Counted from the first letter of the stretch, positions 9,053 through 18,267 are shown. The stretch is DNA of 64,000 nucleotides from Candidatus Obscuribacterales bacterium (GCA_021732085.1 JAKFVQ010000028.1:1-64000); one strand, 5' to 3'. A program made the numbers and translations. Notes: generated by a model from the letters alone, not told the origin.

Positions 9053-10189
9053 ATGCCTGCCGGGCAAGAAATAGATCAGCAGTATATGCAGCGCTGCATA
9101 GAACTGGCTCGCAAAGCAGAGGGACGATCATCCCCGAACCCACTAGTTGGCGCCGTTGTACTCGACCAAGACGGTGCAGTTGTTGGCGAAGGATTCCACC
9201 CAAAGGCAGGACAAGCACATGCTGAAGTTTTCGCGCTCGATGCGGCTGGCGATAAGGCTCGGGGCGGGACTATTTATGTGAACCTCGAACCATGTTGCCA
9301 TTTCGGTAAAACGCCGCCATGTGCAGATAGAGTCATCGCATCAGGTGTCAAACGAGTAGTATACGGATTGCAAGATCCCAATCCAAAAGTACTCGGTGGT
9401 GGCTTAGCCAAATTGCGGCAAGCAGGCATCCAGGTTGACGGACCTTGCCTGGAAACTGAATGCGCGAAGCTCAACCGGGCGTTCCTAAAGCGAATAAAAG
9501 AAGGAATGCCGTGGGTTGCCTTAAAGATAGCAGCGACTCTGGATGGTCGCATAGCTGACAGCAGCGGAAAAAGTCAGTGGATAACCGGTGCCGAATCTCG
9601 ACAGTATGTTCATGAGCTTCGCAACAGATTCGACTGCATGCTCGTCGGAACAAACACCGTCATTCAAGACAATCCTTCCCTGACAGTCCGAAACGTGCCT
9701 AACTCGCGGGACCCACACCGCGCAATACTTGACGCGAAGTTGAGAATCTCGCCAAGTTCAAGAGTTTTCAAATGCACTGAGAACGTGAGAACATTTCTGT
9801 TCACCACAGAAGAGAACATAATGCAAATAGTCGCAGAAGACAACCGGAGCAATTACGACGAAAATATCGAGCTGGTACCCACGACGGTATTAGATGGGCA
9901 AATATGCTTGGAGGATTGCTTAAAACAGCTCAGCTCCTTTGGAATACTGACCGTGCTCTGTGAGGGTGGCGGACTGCTCGCAGCCTCGTTATTAGAAGCT
10001 GAACTTGTAGATGAATTATTTTGGTTCTGCGCTCCCAAACTCCTCGTGGACGGTCAAGCTCTGCCATCCCTCAATGGTATTAGAGCAAGACAGATGAACG
10101 AAATAGTTGAACTGCACGAACCACAATATATTCAACATGGACAAGACCTTTTAATCCATGTTGACGATTTAAGGAGGACTATTCCTTAA
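9053..10189 (+). CDS. ribD: Bifunctional riboflavin biosynthesis deaminase/reductase
   Basis: RibD deaminates and then reduces the pyrimidine intermediate after GTP cyclohydrolase II in riboflavin synthesis. The 378-residue protein has an N-terminal cytidine-deaminase-like domain (about 8-150) with zinc ligands in HAE (His56, catalytic Glu58) and PCC..GKTPPC (Cys81, Cys90). The C-terminal RibD reductase domain (about 155-375) has KIAATLDGRIA and VGTNTVIQDNPSLT. Both halves look intact. No other rib gene and no FMN riboswitch is visible; the gene sits 16 bases behind the TPR gene, so it is probably transcribed with it. Confidence 0.95.
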   Translation: MPAGQEIDQQYMQRCIELARKAEGRSSPNPLVGAVVLDQDGAVVGEGFHPKAGQAHAEVFALDAAGDKARGGTIYVNLEPCCHFGKTPPCADRVIASGVKRVVYGLQDPNPKVLGGGLAKLRQAGIQVDGPCLETECAKLNRAFLKRIKEGMPWVALKIAATLDGRIADSSGKSQWITGAESRQYVHELRNRFDCMLVGTNTVIQDNPSLTVRNVPNSRDPHRAILDAKLRISPSSRVFKCTENVRTFLFTTEENIMQIVAEDNRSNYDENIELVPTTVLDGQICLEDCLKQLSSFGILTVLCEGGGLLAASLLEAELVDELFWFCAPKLLVDGQALPSLNGIRARQMNEIVELHEPQYIQHGQDLLIHVDDLRRTIP

Positions 10190-10511
10190 GTCCGGAGTTT
10201 ATGGTCGTTAACTGAGCCAGACAGGACGCTGCCTGCTGACTGCGTGATTACTCACCCAGCAGTGTGAGGGGTGAGCGAAGAAGAAAAGGATTCTTTTTCA
10301 AGCTGCGGCAAGCTTCTCCTAACCACAGGGAAAGTATTTGCAAAACATTGAATATGGCGATCTAGTTCTTTTGTGGCGATTGTCAAGTAACACTTTTGTG
10401 TGACTCAAATACTCACCTAGCGTAATTCCCCACAGGCACAAGAAATAATATGATGAATTTGGGCGGAATCTGTCGAACAAATGATGCTTTCAGATGAGAG
10501 CAGGGGGAATG
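10190..10511. promoter_or_regulatory. Intergenic region upstream of the signalling island
   Basis: No gene is seen. A hairpin is possible from CTCACCC (10251-10257) and GGGTGAG (10269-10275), without a following T run. Two GTGA...TCAC inverted motifs occur (10244-10255 and 10400-10416), similar to motifs at other regulator promoters in this island. A strong AGGGGG Shine-Dalgarno at 10502-10507 sets the start of the next gene. Confidence 0.4.
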
Positions 10512-11192
10512 ATGCTAACTGCGATACTGGTTGAAGATTACGAGATCACGCGCCTTGGTTTGCGCATGGCACTCAAGAAGGTTCCAGGCATCGAATTGAT
10601 CGGCGAGTGCGAAAGTGGCGAAGAATCCATCGAATTAGTAAAGAGCCTGAAGCCACAAATAGTATTCATGGACATAGGTCTACCTGGTATTAGTGGACTT
10701 ACAGCGACTGAAATTATCAAGGGCAGTTTCCCTAATGTAAAGGTTATGCTGCTTACTTCCCACGATGGGGAGGAAGATGTCGCCGCCGGGTTCAAAGCAG
10801 GCGCTAATGCATATTGCTTGAAAGACATTTCAATTGCCAGTTTAACCCATGCAATCAATTCGGTAATGGATGGAGCTATCTGGGTAGACCCACTTATTTC
10901 AAAGACTCTGGTAAACCTAATTCGCCCAAATAACGTATGCACGCCGAATCCAACCTTACTCAAACAAACAATAGTGAGCACCATTGAGAAAAGTCCAAAC
11001 AAGCTTTCTGAACGGGAGATGGAAGTGCTCTCCTATCTTGTTAGTGGACTAACGAATAAACAAATGGCAGAACAAATGTTCGTTAGCCAGGAAACTATTA
11101 AGACCCATCTACGACACGTTTTCGAAAAACTTGACGCAACCGATCGAACGCAAGCAGCAATCAAAGCTTTGAAACTAGGATTGGTAAACTAA
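10512..11192 (+). CDS. NarL/FixJ-type response regulator
   Basis: This cytoplasmic transcription regulator has a receiver (1-118) and a LuxR-type HTH (about 155-220). Receiver residues are present: the acidic residues of VEDYE, phospho-acceptor Asp54 in VFMDIGLPG, Thr/Ser of LLTSHD and Lys of YCLKD. The HTH has LSEREMEVLSYLVSGLTNKQMAEQ and VSQETIKTHLRHVFEKL. The second ATG of ATGATG (10512) lies four bases after AGGGGG; a farther ATG at 10494 has no ribosome-binding site. A hybrid kinase follows 15 bases downstream and is the likely partner. Confidence 0.93.
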   Translation: MLTAILVEDYEITRLGLRMALKKVPGIELIGECESGEESIELVKSLKPQIVFMDIGLPGISGLTATEIIKGSFPNVKVMLLTSHDGEEDVAAGFKAGANAYCLKDISIASLTHAINSVMDGAIWVDPLISKTLVNLIRPNNVCTPNPTLLKQTIVSTIEKSPNKLSEREMEVLSYLVSGLTNKQMAEQMFVSQETIKTHLRHVFEKLDATDRTQAAIKALKLGLVN

Positions 11193-11207
11193 ACAGGAAG
11201 AATTTCA

Positions 11208-12341
11208 ATGAATGGTATTTTGCAAATGCAAAGCAAGACGCCTGCGCGATTGAATAAGTTAGTAAGGCTAATGATTGTCGAAGACGACAAACACTATCTT
11301 GCTTACCTTCGAGCTTTCTTGTTGAAGTCGCTGGACCCCAAATTTGAATTGTTCATCTTCCCAAGGCTGGATGCAGCCATGGCTGAAGTTTCGGAAATCG
11401 ATCCAGATATTATTCTTCTTGACCTTAGCTTACCGGATAGTTATGGACTCAAGACTCTTCAATCTATGCTGCAAGTGAGCGGAACGGCACCAATTTTAGT
11501 TTTGACGGCAAATGAAGAGGGCTCAACCGGACTAGAAGCAGTTAGGATGGGTGCGCAGGATTTTCTGATTAAGCAACGAGTAAAACACGAATCCCTGCGT
11601 CGCTGCATTTTATATACTATTGAACGTAAGAAAGCTGAGGAGTACAAGCAGCGCCAGGCGGCGATTAAGGATTTCGTCGGCACACTAGCGCACGATTTGA
11701 GTGTTCCAATGATTGGCTCGCAAACAGTCTTTGAGGCATTATTGAACAACGTAGCAGGGGAGCTATCTAGTTCACAAATGGAGCTTGTGCATGCTCTCCG
11801 AAATAGCAACACCAAGCAGCTTGCATTGGTTAAGAAGCTAATCGAAGTTTACAAATATGAAACTGAAAAACTGGTTATGCAAGAAGTATCTATTCAGGAT
11901 GTTCTTCGAAAATCTGTAGAGCTGTTCAAGGACAATACAACGACACGATTCCATTTTTCGGAAAAGCTTGCCTTAGCACCAGTGATTGGCAATACGGAGG
12001 CATTGGAACAGCTCTTCTTCAATTTATTGGATAACGCAAGCAAGTATAGAGAGCTTGACACTGAAGTCCATATAGATGCGGACAGAGCTGATAACCACAT
12101 CATTATCAGAATAATGAATAAAGGACCAAGGCTTCCCGCCGAGATTTCAGCAGGGCGGTTTCAGAGCTTCTGGCGAAGTATTCCTGGTCAAAGATATATC
12201 GCAAATACAGGATTGGGACTCTACCTCTGCCATCGAATACTGAGCCTGCATCAAGGAAAACTAACGTGTTCAAGCTCAAATTATACAAATACAATTACAG
12301 TGAGCCTTCCAATTTCGGAGACCCCCCATATTGATTCATAG
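11208..12341 (+). CDS. Receiver-histidine kinase hybrid with degenerate ATP-lid motif
   Basis: The 377-residue protein has no membrane segment. It has a receiver at about 18-135 (phospho-Asp72 in LLDLSLPD, Lys in FLIKQ), a HisKA H-box GTLAHDLSVP with His162, and a HATPase domain with N-box NLLDNASK (Asn276) and G2 box GLGLYLC. The G1 box, normally DxGxGI, reads NKGPRLPAEI and has no Asp, so ATP binding or kinase activity may be altered; it could act mainly as a phosphatase or scaffold. AGGAAG precedes the ATG. It follows a NarL-type regulator by 15 bases and ends just before a strong terminator. Confidence 0.88.
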   Translation: MNGILQMQSKTPARLNKLVRLMIVEDDKHYLAYLRAFLLKSLDPKFELFIFPRLDAAMAEVSEIDPDIILLDLSLPDSYGLKTLQSMLQVSGTAPILVLTANEEGSTGLEAVRMGAQDFLIKQRVKHESLRRCILYTIERKKAEEYKQRQAAIKDFVGTLAHDLSVPMIGSQTVFEALLNNVAGELSSSQMELVHALRNSNTKQLALVKKLIEVYKYETEKLVMQEVSIQDVLRKSVELFKDNTTTRFHFSEKLALAPVIGNTEALEQLFFNLLDNASKYRELDTEVHIDADRADNHIIIRIMNKGPRLPAEISAGRFQSFWRSIPGQRYIANTGLGLYLCHRILSLHQGKLTCSSSNYTNTITVSLPISETPHIDS

Positions 12342-12365
12342 AGTTCGATTCATTTCTCGACAACT

Positions 12366-12398
12366 ACAAGCAGAGGTTCGACCTCTGCTTGTGTTTTT
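12366..12398 (+). terminator. Rho-independent terminator
   Basis: A perfect 12-base stem, ACAAGCAGAGGT (12366-12377) and ACCTCTGCTTGT (12381-12392) around TCG, is followed by GTTTTTC. It ends the regulator-kinase unit that stops at 12341. Confidence 0.9.
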
Positions 12399-12527
12399 CT
12401 ACCTGACGGTGATCTGCAGTCAACCGAAAGGGTGAACAGAACCCCCACTCTAAAACCACCCTGGCGGGGATGCTGAATCCGTCATCTAATGGGATTCTAG
12501 AGGTATATCGGGCGGGAGGCGGATTGA

Positions 12528-12917
12528 ATGCAAATATCGAAGGTGATGGTTGTGGATGACGATGCTTCAATTCGAAGAATTGCAGAAATTAGTTTGACCA
12601 AGGTTGGTCACTGGAATGTTATGTTGCTGACAAATGGCAAAGAAGCACTGGAGAATGTCAGCGACTTTAAACCCGACGTAGTCGTAATGGACTTTATGAT
12701 GCCAGGAATGGACGGCGCAACACTCTATAACGAAATGCGGAAGCTTACAGACACGCCAATCATTTTCATGACGGCAAAAGTCCATAAACATGAGGTAGAC
12801 GCCTACTTCAAAATTGGTGCCGATGGCGTCATATCGAAACCATTCGATCCGATGAAACTGCCAGAGCAAATAAAATCAATCTGCGAAAAAACAGTGCAAG
12901 CTGTTTGCCAATTCTAA
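12528..12917 (+). CDS. Single-domain response regulator (CheY-like)
   Basis: The 129-residue protein is a receiver only, with the DDD acidic cluster (10-12), phospho-acceptor Asp55 in VVMDFMMPGMDG, Thr of FMTAK and Lys of SKPFDP. There is no output domain, so it should act by protein contact or as a phosphorelay intermediate. GGGAGGCGG lies just upstream of the ATG. It is separated by the terminator at 12366-12398 from the preceding kinase, so it has its own promoter. It converges on the minus-strand part of the island. Confidence 0.92.
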   Translation: MQISKVMVVDDDASIRRIAEISLTKVGHWNVMLLTNGKEALENVSDFKPDVVVMDFMMPGMDGATLYNEMRKLTDTPIIFMTAKVHKHEVDAYFKIGADGVISKPFDPMKLPEQIKSICEKTVQAVCQF

Positions 12918-13003
12918 GTCAAAACGGGATAATCCACGTTACGCGAAGAAAACGCGAACATTTCAGAATTAAATTAGACCAGCGCATAGCACATTTCATG
13001 TAA

Positions 13004-13414
13004 TCAGCATGTTTCAGCAGAAATCCCTTTCCGATTTAACTGGACAAGGTTATCGTGAACCGAACTCAAGGTCTTTTGCCTGAGCCTTCTTCTTGTCGCT
13101 TGTTTGGATTCTTTGGCCGACGCTTTGCGCAAGGCGAGTCTTGTAAGAAATAAAAGCTCAGGAGCTCCGTTGGCAATATAAGTGCGCACGGCCTCGGTAC
13201 GCAGCTGGCGCACCTGCCAGTAATTGCACTGTTTCTCAAAAAAATCTTCAAGCAGCAGCAGGCTGTAACCCGATAACAGGCTGCTTGCCCCAAAGTTTTC
13301 TCTGGCAAATGTAAGAGAGGCTCGGTAAAAACGCTCAGCTTCCTCTGTCATCCCTTCGGCATTGAAGTGATCGGCGAGCGCTGTTAGTACTTCCCAACAA
13401 TCTTCTTTCAACAT
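13004..13414 (-). CDS. Small TPR-like protein of unknown function
   Basis: The 136-residue soluble protein has helical repeats that resemble TPRs (ALADHFNAEGMTEEAERFYRASLTFARENFG, about 12-42, in two consecutive parts). The C-terminal tail (about 95-136) is rich in Lys and Arg. No enzyme motif is visible. It lies 30 bases downstream of a NarL-type regulator on the same strand, so it may be cotranscribed with it. The reading frame is supported by the TPR pattern, but the function is unknown. Confidence 0.65.
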   Translation of the reverse strand: MLKEDCWEVLTALADHFNAEGMTEEAERFYRASLTFARENFGASSLLSGYSLLLLEDFFEKQCNYWQVRQLRTEAVRTYIANGAPELLFLTRLALRKASAKESKQATRRRLRQKTLSSVHDNLVQLNRKGISAETC

Positions 13415-13444
13415 AGGCAGAATCTTCAGCTTATGGAATTACAT

Positions 13445-14125
13445 TTATGCGGCACACAATCCTAACTTAATTGCTGTGACAACAGCTTCAGCTCTGTGCT
13501 TGACGGACAGCTTTTCATAAATATGGCGAATATGAGTCTTTACTGTTTCGCCGCTCAATTTTAATTGATCGGCAATTTGAGCATTTGTAAGACCTCTTAC
13601 GATTAATTCAAGCACCTCCATTTCTCGTTTGCTAAGGCATTGAAAAATCGCACCCACTGACGATGATTTAGAAACGGATACAGACTTTGGTGCGTCGACT
13701 TTCTTTGCCATGAACTCTTTAATCTTGGCGGCAAGACGTGAATCGATCCATAAACAACCCATATCTACAGATTGAAGTGCTGAAATAAGTTGCTGCGGCT
13801 TGATGGATTTTAGGCAGACTCCATCAGCGCCAGCAGCCAAGCAGTCAGAAACAACGTCTCCATCAAAGCGTTCCGTCATCGCTAGAATTTTGGTCTCTTG
13901 ATTGATGCGTTTAAGTCTCTCAATTGACGGAATGCCATCGAAGGCCAAGGAATCTATATCAATAAGCACGAGTTCTGGTGAATATTGCTTGCCATATTGC
14001 AAGACTTCCTCGTCTGACTTCGCTTGCGCGACAACCTCAAAAGACGCGCATTGCTCCAGAAGTGACTTTAGCCCAACGTAAAGTAACTCCATATGATACG
14101 CAATAAGAATTCGCTTTTTGCTCAT
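13445..14125 (-). CDS. NarL-type response regulator with altered acidic pair
   Basis: The 226-residue protein has a receiver (1-120) and a LuxR HTH (about 160-222, LSKREMEVLELIVRGLTNAQIADQ). The phospho-acceptor Asp56 (VLIDIDSL) and the Lys of CLKSIKP are present. The Mg-binding acidic pair after strand 1, normally ADD, reads AYH (Tyr10, His11), so phosphorylation may be impaired or different. The ATG at 14125 is preferred over one 10 codons upstream because GGGGGA is placed correctly before it. The small TPR-like gene follows. Confidence 0.9.
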   Translation of the reverse strand: MSKKRILIAYHMELLYVGLKSLLEQCASFEVVAQAKSDEEVLQYGKQYSPELVLIDIDSLAFDGIPSIERLKRINQETKILAMTERFDGDVVSDCLAAGADGVCLKSIKPQQLISALQSVDMGCLWIDSRLAAKIKEFMAKKVDAPKSVSVSKSSSVGAIFQCLSKREMEVLELIVRGLTNAQIADQLKLSGETVKTHIRHIYEKLSVKHRAEAVVTAIKLGLCAA

Positions 14126-14351
14126 TAAGGATTCCCCCACAAACACACAGCCCATACTTCCCCAAGCAGGACCAAAATTTACAGAATAAACTATGCCATG
14201 TCTGTTCTACTATGTTTGCATGAAACAGTCGGCGTGCATATCACCTGAGAGTACAAACGTGAACACAACCATTGGGTTAAATGTAGACTCAAATGTCATA
14301 TCACTTTCGTAATAGCAAATAGTCCTTTAGTTAGCTATCGGTCGGGTTGGA

Positions 14352-15038
14352 CTAGGATAATACGCCATCACCATATGTACTTTTAGAACGGAGAAAAACA
14401 GCAACAGCCTGGCTGCGATCCTGCACGCCTAATTTCTTTATGCAATTGCTTATGTGTAATTTGACCGTTTGTTTACTGATGCTCAATTTATCTGCGATCT
14501 CATTGCCTGTGAAAGCCTCACTCAGCAGGTAAAGTATTTCCCGTTCACGATTAGACAATGAAGAGAGTTTATCGTTCGGAATCGGCTTGATAGCGGAAAC
14601 AGCTCTTAGTCGGTTCAATCCACCGCGCTTCAAAAGATAGCGCGATAACACAGGACCGATCCACGCATAACCTTCACCGATAGCTCGTAATGCCACGTCC
14701 AGCTGATAAGCGGGCAAATGCCTGATCACGCACCCCTCGCACTCGAACTCTATTGCATCCCAAAAATCCTCGTCTTCCTCCAGAAGCAACAAAAACTTGG
14801 TATTAGGATGAGGAGCCCGCAACCTTTCTTGAAAGACTTGCGCATTGTTTTTGACTAGCTCGAATTTGACCATGACTATATCGAAAACTACCGCATCGAG
14901 CATCTTGGCGGCCTCTTGCAGGGAGACCGCACCATCAGCCCCAGAACAGCAAGCAGAACACTTAAGTACATGAACAAGCCCATAGCGGATGAGCTCATCG
15001 TCGTCAATCACAAGTACGCTGTATGCTTTCTGATTCAT
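14352..15038 (-). CDS. LuxR-type regulator with non-phosphorylatable receiver
   Basis: The 228-residue protein has a receiver-like domain (1-120) and an intact LuxR HTH (about 160-220, LSNREREILYLLSEAFTGNEIADK). The acidic cluster IDDDE (11-15) is kept, but the phospho-acceptor position holds Lys58 (FDIVMVKFE), and the conserved Lys near strand 5 is Arg (VIRHLP). It is therefore a pseudo-receiver that probably acts constitutively or through another input. The start is the ATG at 15038; an upstream TTG in frame is less likely. The upstream gap holds a GTGAATCAC motif (15125-15133). Confidence 0.88.
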   Translation of the reverse strand: MNQKAYSVLVIDDDELIRYGLVHVLKCSACCSGADGAVSLQEAAKMLDAVVFDIVMVKFELVKNNAQVFQERLRAPHPNTKFLLLLEEDEDFWDAIEFECEGCVIRHLPAYQLDVALRAIGEGYAWIGPVLSRYLLKRGGLNRLRAVSAIKPIPNDKLSSLSNREREILYLLSEAFTGNEIADKLSISKQTVKLHISNCIKKLGVQDRSQAVAVFLRSKSTYGDGVLS

Positions 15039-15236
15039 AGCTTCACGAGAGAATAACCGGACTTGAATGTCCAGCAATATAACAATCGTACTACAGGCAT
15101 TACCCCGTGCAAAGTGCCGTATAAGTGAATCACACTATTTAGTTAGTATTTGGTCCGGCGGTCGGCGGAGTAAAGAACCAGCCTGACCATGTATTTCGTA
15201 CGGCAACTTTTACGTTACAGACGGTGGCATTGTGCC

Positions 15237-16751
15237 TTAGCTAGGATTGGGCACTACTTGTTCTTCGGCACGCGGCAAACGGACGGTGAAGGTTGTGCCT
15301 TTTGACAGCTCGCTTTTACACTCGATCTGACCTTGATGGGCGTCGATTATTTGTTTACAAAGATAAAGACCCAATCCAGTTCCCGGTGTGTAGTTACGTC
15401 CAGCTCGTCCCTGGGAGAAGCGCTTAAACAGTCGGGATTGTTCTTCCTGGGCGATACCGGGACCGGTATCGGTAACCTTCAGGACTATATCTGATTCTGT
15501 CTGCTCAACCTTGATTGAAATTTCACCGGAATCAGGCGTGAACTTAACAGCATTATCTAGAATATTTTGAATTACCCGCCGGATTGCGTTGCGATCTACG
15601 AACAAAGCATCCAGATTTTTCGGAACTATGCGTTCCACTGATATGTTTCTTCTATTTAGAAAGACTGCTAGATCCGTCAGGCAAGAGTCCATCAACTCGA
15701 CCAGTTGGGTGTTTTCTTTTTGAAGTGTTCCGACATCCCGCTCGAATCGATACAGTTCAATCAAATTTTGAATCATCGATAGTAACATTCGATTTGTATC
15801 GCGCAGTTGAAAAAGCAGCTTCTCTTGATCCTCTGTGACCGGTCCAACCTGTTTATCAGCAATCGCCTGAAGAATCCAGTTTGCGGCGATCAGGGGTGTC
15901 TTGAGATCATGAGTCAATGTCGCCATAAAGTCTTCTCGCTGTTCCAATAAGCACAAGCGCCGAGCACGCTCCTCCTCCATTCGAACCTGCGTGACATCGC
16001 GGAATGTACCTGCCACGCGGACAGGGTTATTATTCTCATCAAAAAACATCTTTCCGGAAGAGCTTATTCGCCGGATCTGCCCATCGGCTGCAATTATTTG
16101 ATATTCAGTGGCAATGTCGAGAAGTTCCTCAAGAGGCATTTGCGCAAACTGCTCTATCCGCTCCCGATCATCAGGGTGAACCATTTCGAAGAGCAGTTGG
16201 TAAGAGAAAGGAGTATCATCGGGCAAGCCGAAGATGGAACGAGCTTGTTCATCGATTTCGAGCCTATCAGTTGCAAAATCATAATACCAAACGCCAGTGT
16301 GTGAGGCGTTTAAGGCCATGCGCAAATTAGCTTCGGCTTCGCTTGCTTGTGTAGCAATAACGCGCATCGATTCTCTGTGGTTCATTCTCTCAATTGAATA
16401 ATGGATGCTGCGATCCAAAACGGTTTCGCTCAAGTCTTTTTTTAGCAAATAGTCTTGAGCCCCTAACTTAACAGCCTTAAGAGCCACATCTTCATCAACC
16501 AATCCAGTAAGGATTACTATCGGCGTATTCTTACAATGGGCACTAAGAGTCAGAAATGTTTCAAGCCCCATGCCGTCCGGTAAAGTTAGGTCAAGCAAAA
16601 TTACATCAACCGTGTCGCTGCAACGCATTTTGGCATCATGCAGATTAGAAGCCGTATCAATTTTATAGGCTTCTGAAGGAAGGATCTCCTGCACAAACTG
16701 AGAATCGGCAGGGTTATCTTCTACTAGCAATACACTTATTTTTTTGTTCAT
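15237..16751 (-). CDS. Receiver-PAS-histidine kinase hybrid
   Basis: The 504-residue soluble sensor kinase has a receiver (1-120, phospho-Asp54 in ILLDLTLPDG), a PAS domain with PAC (about 138-260) and HisKA with His281 in TLTHDLKTPL. The HATPase has NILDNAVKF, DTGPGI and GTGLGLYLC. All kinase boxes look intact. The start is the ATG whose ATGA overlaps the stop codon of the upstream Rcp1-like regulator, which indicates translational coupling. An in-frame start 11 codons farther upstream would lie inside that gene. The pair should work together in one relay. Confidence 0.93.
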   Translation of the reverse strand: MNKKISVLLVEDNPADSQFVQEILPSEAYKIDTASNLHDAKMRCSDTVDVILLDLTLPDGMGLETFLTLSAHCKNTPIVILTGLVDEDVALKAVKLGAQDYLLKKDLSETVLDRSIHYSIERMNHRESMRVIATQASEAEANLRMALNASHTGVWYYDFATDRLEIDEQARSIFGLPDDTPFSYQLLFEMVHPDDRERIEQFAQMPLEELLDIATEYQIIAADGQIRRISSSGKMFFDENNNPVRVAGTFRDVTQVRMEEERARRLCLLEQREDFMATLTHDLKTPLIAANWILQAIADKQVGPVTEDQEKLLFQLRDTNRMLLSMIQNLIELYRFERDVGTLQKENTQLVELMDSCLTDLAVFLNRRNISVERIVPKNLDALFVDRNAIRRVIQNILDNAVKFTPDSGEISIKVEQTESDIVLKVTDTGPGIAQEEQSRLFKRFSQGRAGRNYTPGTGLGLYLCKQIIDAHQGQIECKSELSKGTTFTVRLPRAEEQVVPNPS

Positions 16752-17164
16752 TGCTTCGGCGGAAAACGAACCGCGGAGAACCAAAAAACATCTATTGATT
16801 TCACGATTCTAACAAATTGATCAAGATTAATAGGCTTGGTGACATAGCAGCTGGCTTGCAACTGATAGCTTCGGAGTATGTCCTCTTCCGCTTCTGACGT
16901 CGTCAAAATTACTACGGGAATAGATTTGAGTTTCGGAATGTTCTTAATTTCAGAAAGCACTTCTCGACCATCCTTTTTCGGCAGATTGAGATCAAGCAGG
17001 ATTAGATCGATATTCTCATCCGACGTTAAAATAGACATTGCTTCTTCGCCATCGCGCGCGACTTTCACATTAGCAGCAATCTTTTCGTCCTCAAAGACGT
17101 CCATTATCAAGGTAATATCTTCGATACTATCTTCAACTAACAACAGGTTGATAGCGTTGTTCAT
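16748..17164 (-). CDS. Rcp1-type single-domain response regulator
   Basis: The 138-residue receiver resembles the Rcp1 family that partners phytochrome-like kinases in cyanobacteria. It has LLLVEDSIEDITLI at the start, phospho-Asp58 in LILLDLNLPKKDGREVL, VVILTTS and CYVTKPINLDQF. There is no output domain. It lies five bases after a PAS kinase, and its stop codon overlaps the start of the next hybrid kinase by ATGA. It sits between the two kinases, the expected place for a phosphate carrier. Confidence 0.93.
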   Translation of the reverse strand: MNNAINLLLVEDSIEDITLIMDVFEDEKIAANVKVARDGEEAMSILTSDENIDLILLDLNLPKKDGREVLSEIKNIPKLKSIPVVILTTSEAEEDILRSYQLQASCYVTKPINLDQFVRIVKSIDVFWFSAVRFPPKQ

Positions 17165-17169
17165 TTAGC

Positions 17170-18267
17170 CTATCCCTTAGGTAACAAGAAAGAGAATGTT
17201 GTACCGGCACCCTCTGCGGATTTGACCGAAATTGTTCCCCCATGTCGCTCAATAATACGTTTACAGATCGCAAGGCCTATCCCACTTCCCGGATAAGCAT
17301 CGCGGGAATGAAGTCGCTGAAAAATTACAAAAACTCGCTCGGCATATTTCATGTCGAAGCCTTTGCCATTGTCCTGCACAAAGAACTCCCAAAAAGGCCC
17401 CCGCTCTTCGGCCCAAATGGTTATCTCCGGAGCCGCACTCGACCGAAACTTAATTGCGTTAGCAAGCAGGTTTTGAAACAACTGGCTCAGTTGGGTCGCA
17501 TCAGCTCGAAGCTCTGGCAAATACTCACATTTGATGACTGCATCAGTTTCTTGTATTGTCATCTTAAGGTTGGATTTTGCGTTCTCCAATGCTTCCAGAC
17601 AGCTTGTTTTTTCAAATCCATGTCCTTTAGTCTCGACACGGCTGTAGGTCAAAAGATCATTTATTAATTCCTGCATCCGCTTTGTTGCGTCAACAATGAA
17701 GTCAATGTATTGATCTGCCTTCTCATCAATCCGGCTGCGATACCTTTTCGAAAGTAACTGCGTAAAATTGGAAATGACTCTCAACGGTTCTTGCAAGTCG
17801 TGAGATGAGACATAAGCAAACTGCTGCAAGTCATTATTGGAGCGCTCCAACTCGACGATCTTCGTCTTCAGAAGCTGCTCGGTTTCTTTGCGTTGGGTTA
17901 TATCAATTACCGAGGCAAGAATGAAGGTTCTTCCTTCACTCTCTAATGGATTGAGACCAATCTCGACGGGAATCTGCGATCCGTCTTTTCTCAAACCAAA
18001 TAGTTCACGCCCTGTCCCCATGGACCGCGTGACAGGACGCTCAATGTAAGCACTTCGATCATGCTTATGCGTTTGCCTTGCCGCATCGGGGACAAGAATT
18101 TCAATTGGCAAACCGAGGAGCTCCGCTCTTGCGTAGCCGAATTGCTTTTCAATTTGAGAGTTCACCAGTACTATACGGCCTTCGCTATCGACCATTATCA
18201 TTCCGCTGGGAGAAGCTTCAATCACCAGGCGTAGATTATCTTCATTGGCTCTAAAGAAGTTTGTCAT
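17170..18267 (-). CDS. PAS-domain histidine kinase, phytochrome-like kinase core
   Basis: The 365-residue soluble kinase has a PAS/PAC sensor (8-127), a short coiled coil (128-150), HisKA with His156 in YVSSHDLQEPLRVISNF, and HATPase boxes NLLANAIKF, DNGKGF and GSGIGLAIC. The H-box spelling is that of kinases paired with Rcp1-type regulators, and such a gene follows directly. It begins 17 bases after the NarL-type regulator upstream, so four genes (18971 down to 15237) probably form one operon. No chromophore-binding GAF domain is present. Confidence 0.93.
   Translation of the reverse strand: MTNFFRANEDNLRLVIEASPSGMIMVDSEGRIVLVNSQIEKQFGYARAELLGLPIEILVPDAARQTHKHDRSAYIERPVTRSMGTGRELFGLRKDGSQIPVEIGLNPLESEGRTFILASVIDITQRKETEQLLKTKIVELERSNNDLQQFAYVSSHDLQEPLRVISNFTQLLSKRYRSRIDEKADQYIDFIVDATKRMQELINDLLTYSRVETKGHGFEKTSCLEALENAKSNLKMTIQETDAVIKCEYLPELRADATQLSQLFQNLLANAIKFRSSAAPEITIWAEERGPFWEFFVQDNGKGFDMKYAERVFVIFQRLHSRDAYPGSGIGLAICKRIIERHGGTISVKSAEGAGTTFSFLLPKG

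Noticed and set aside
10244..10275. Rho-independent terminator after ribD
   Set aside because: The CTCACCC/GGGTGAG stem has an 11-base loop and no T run after it.
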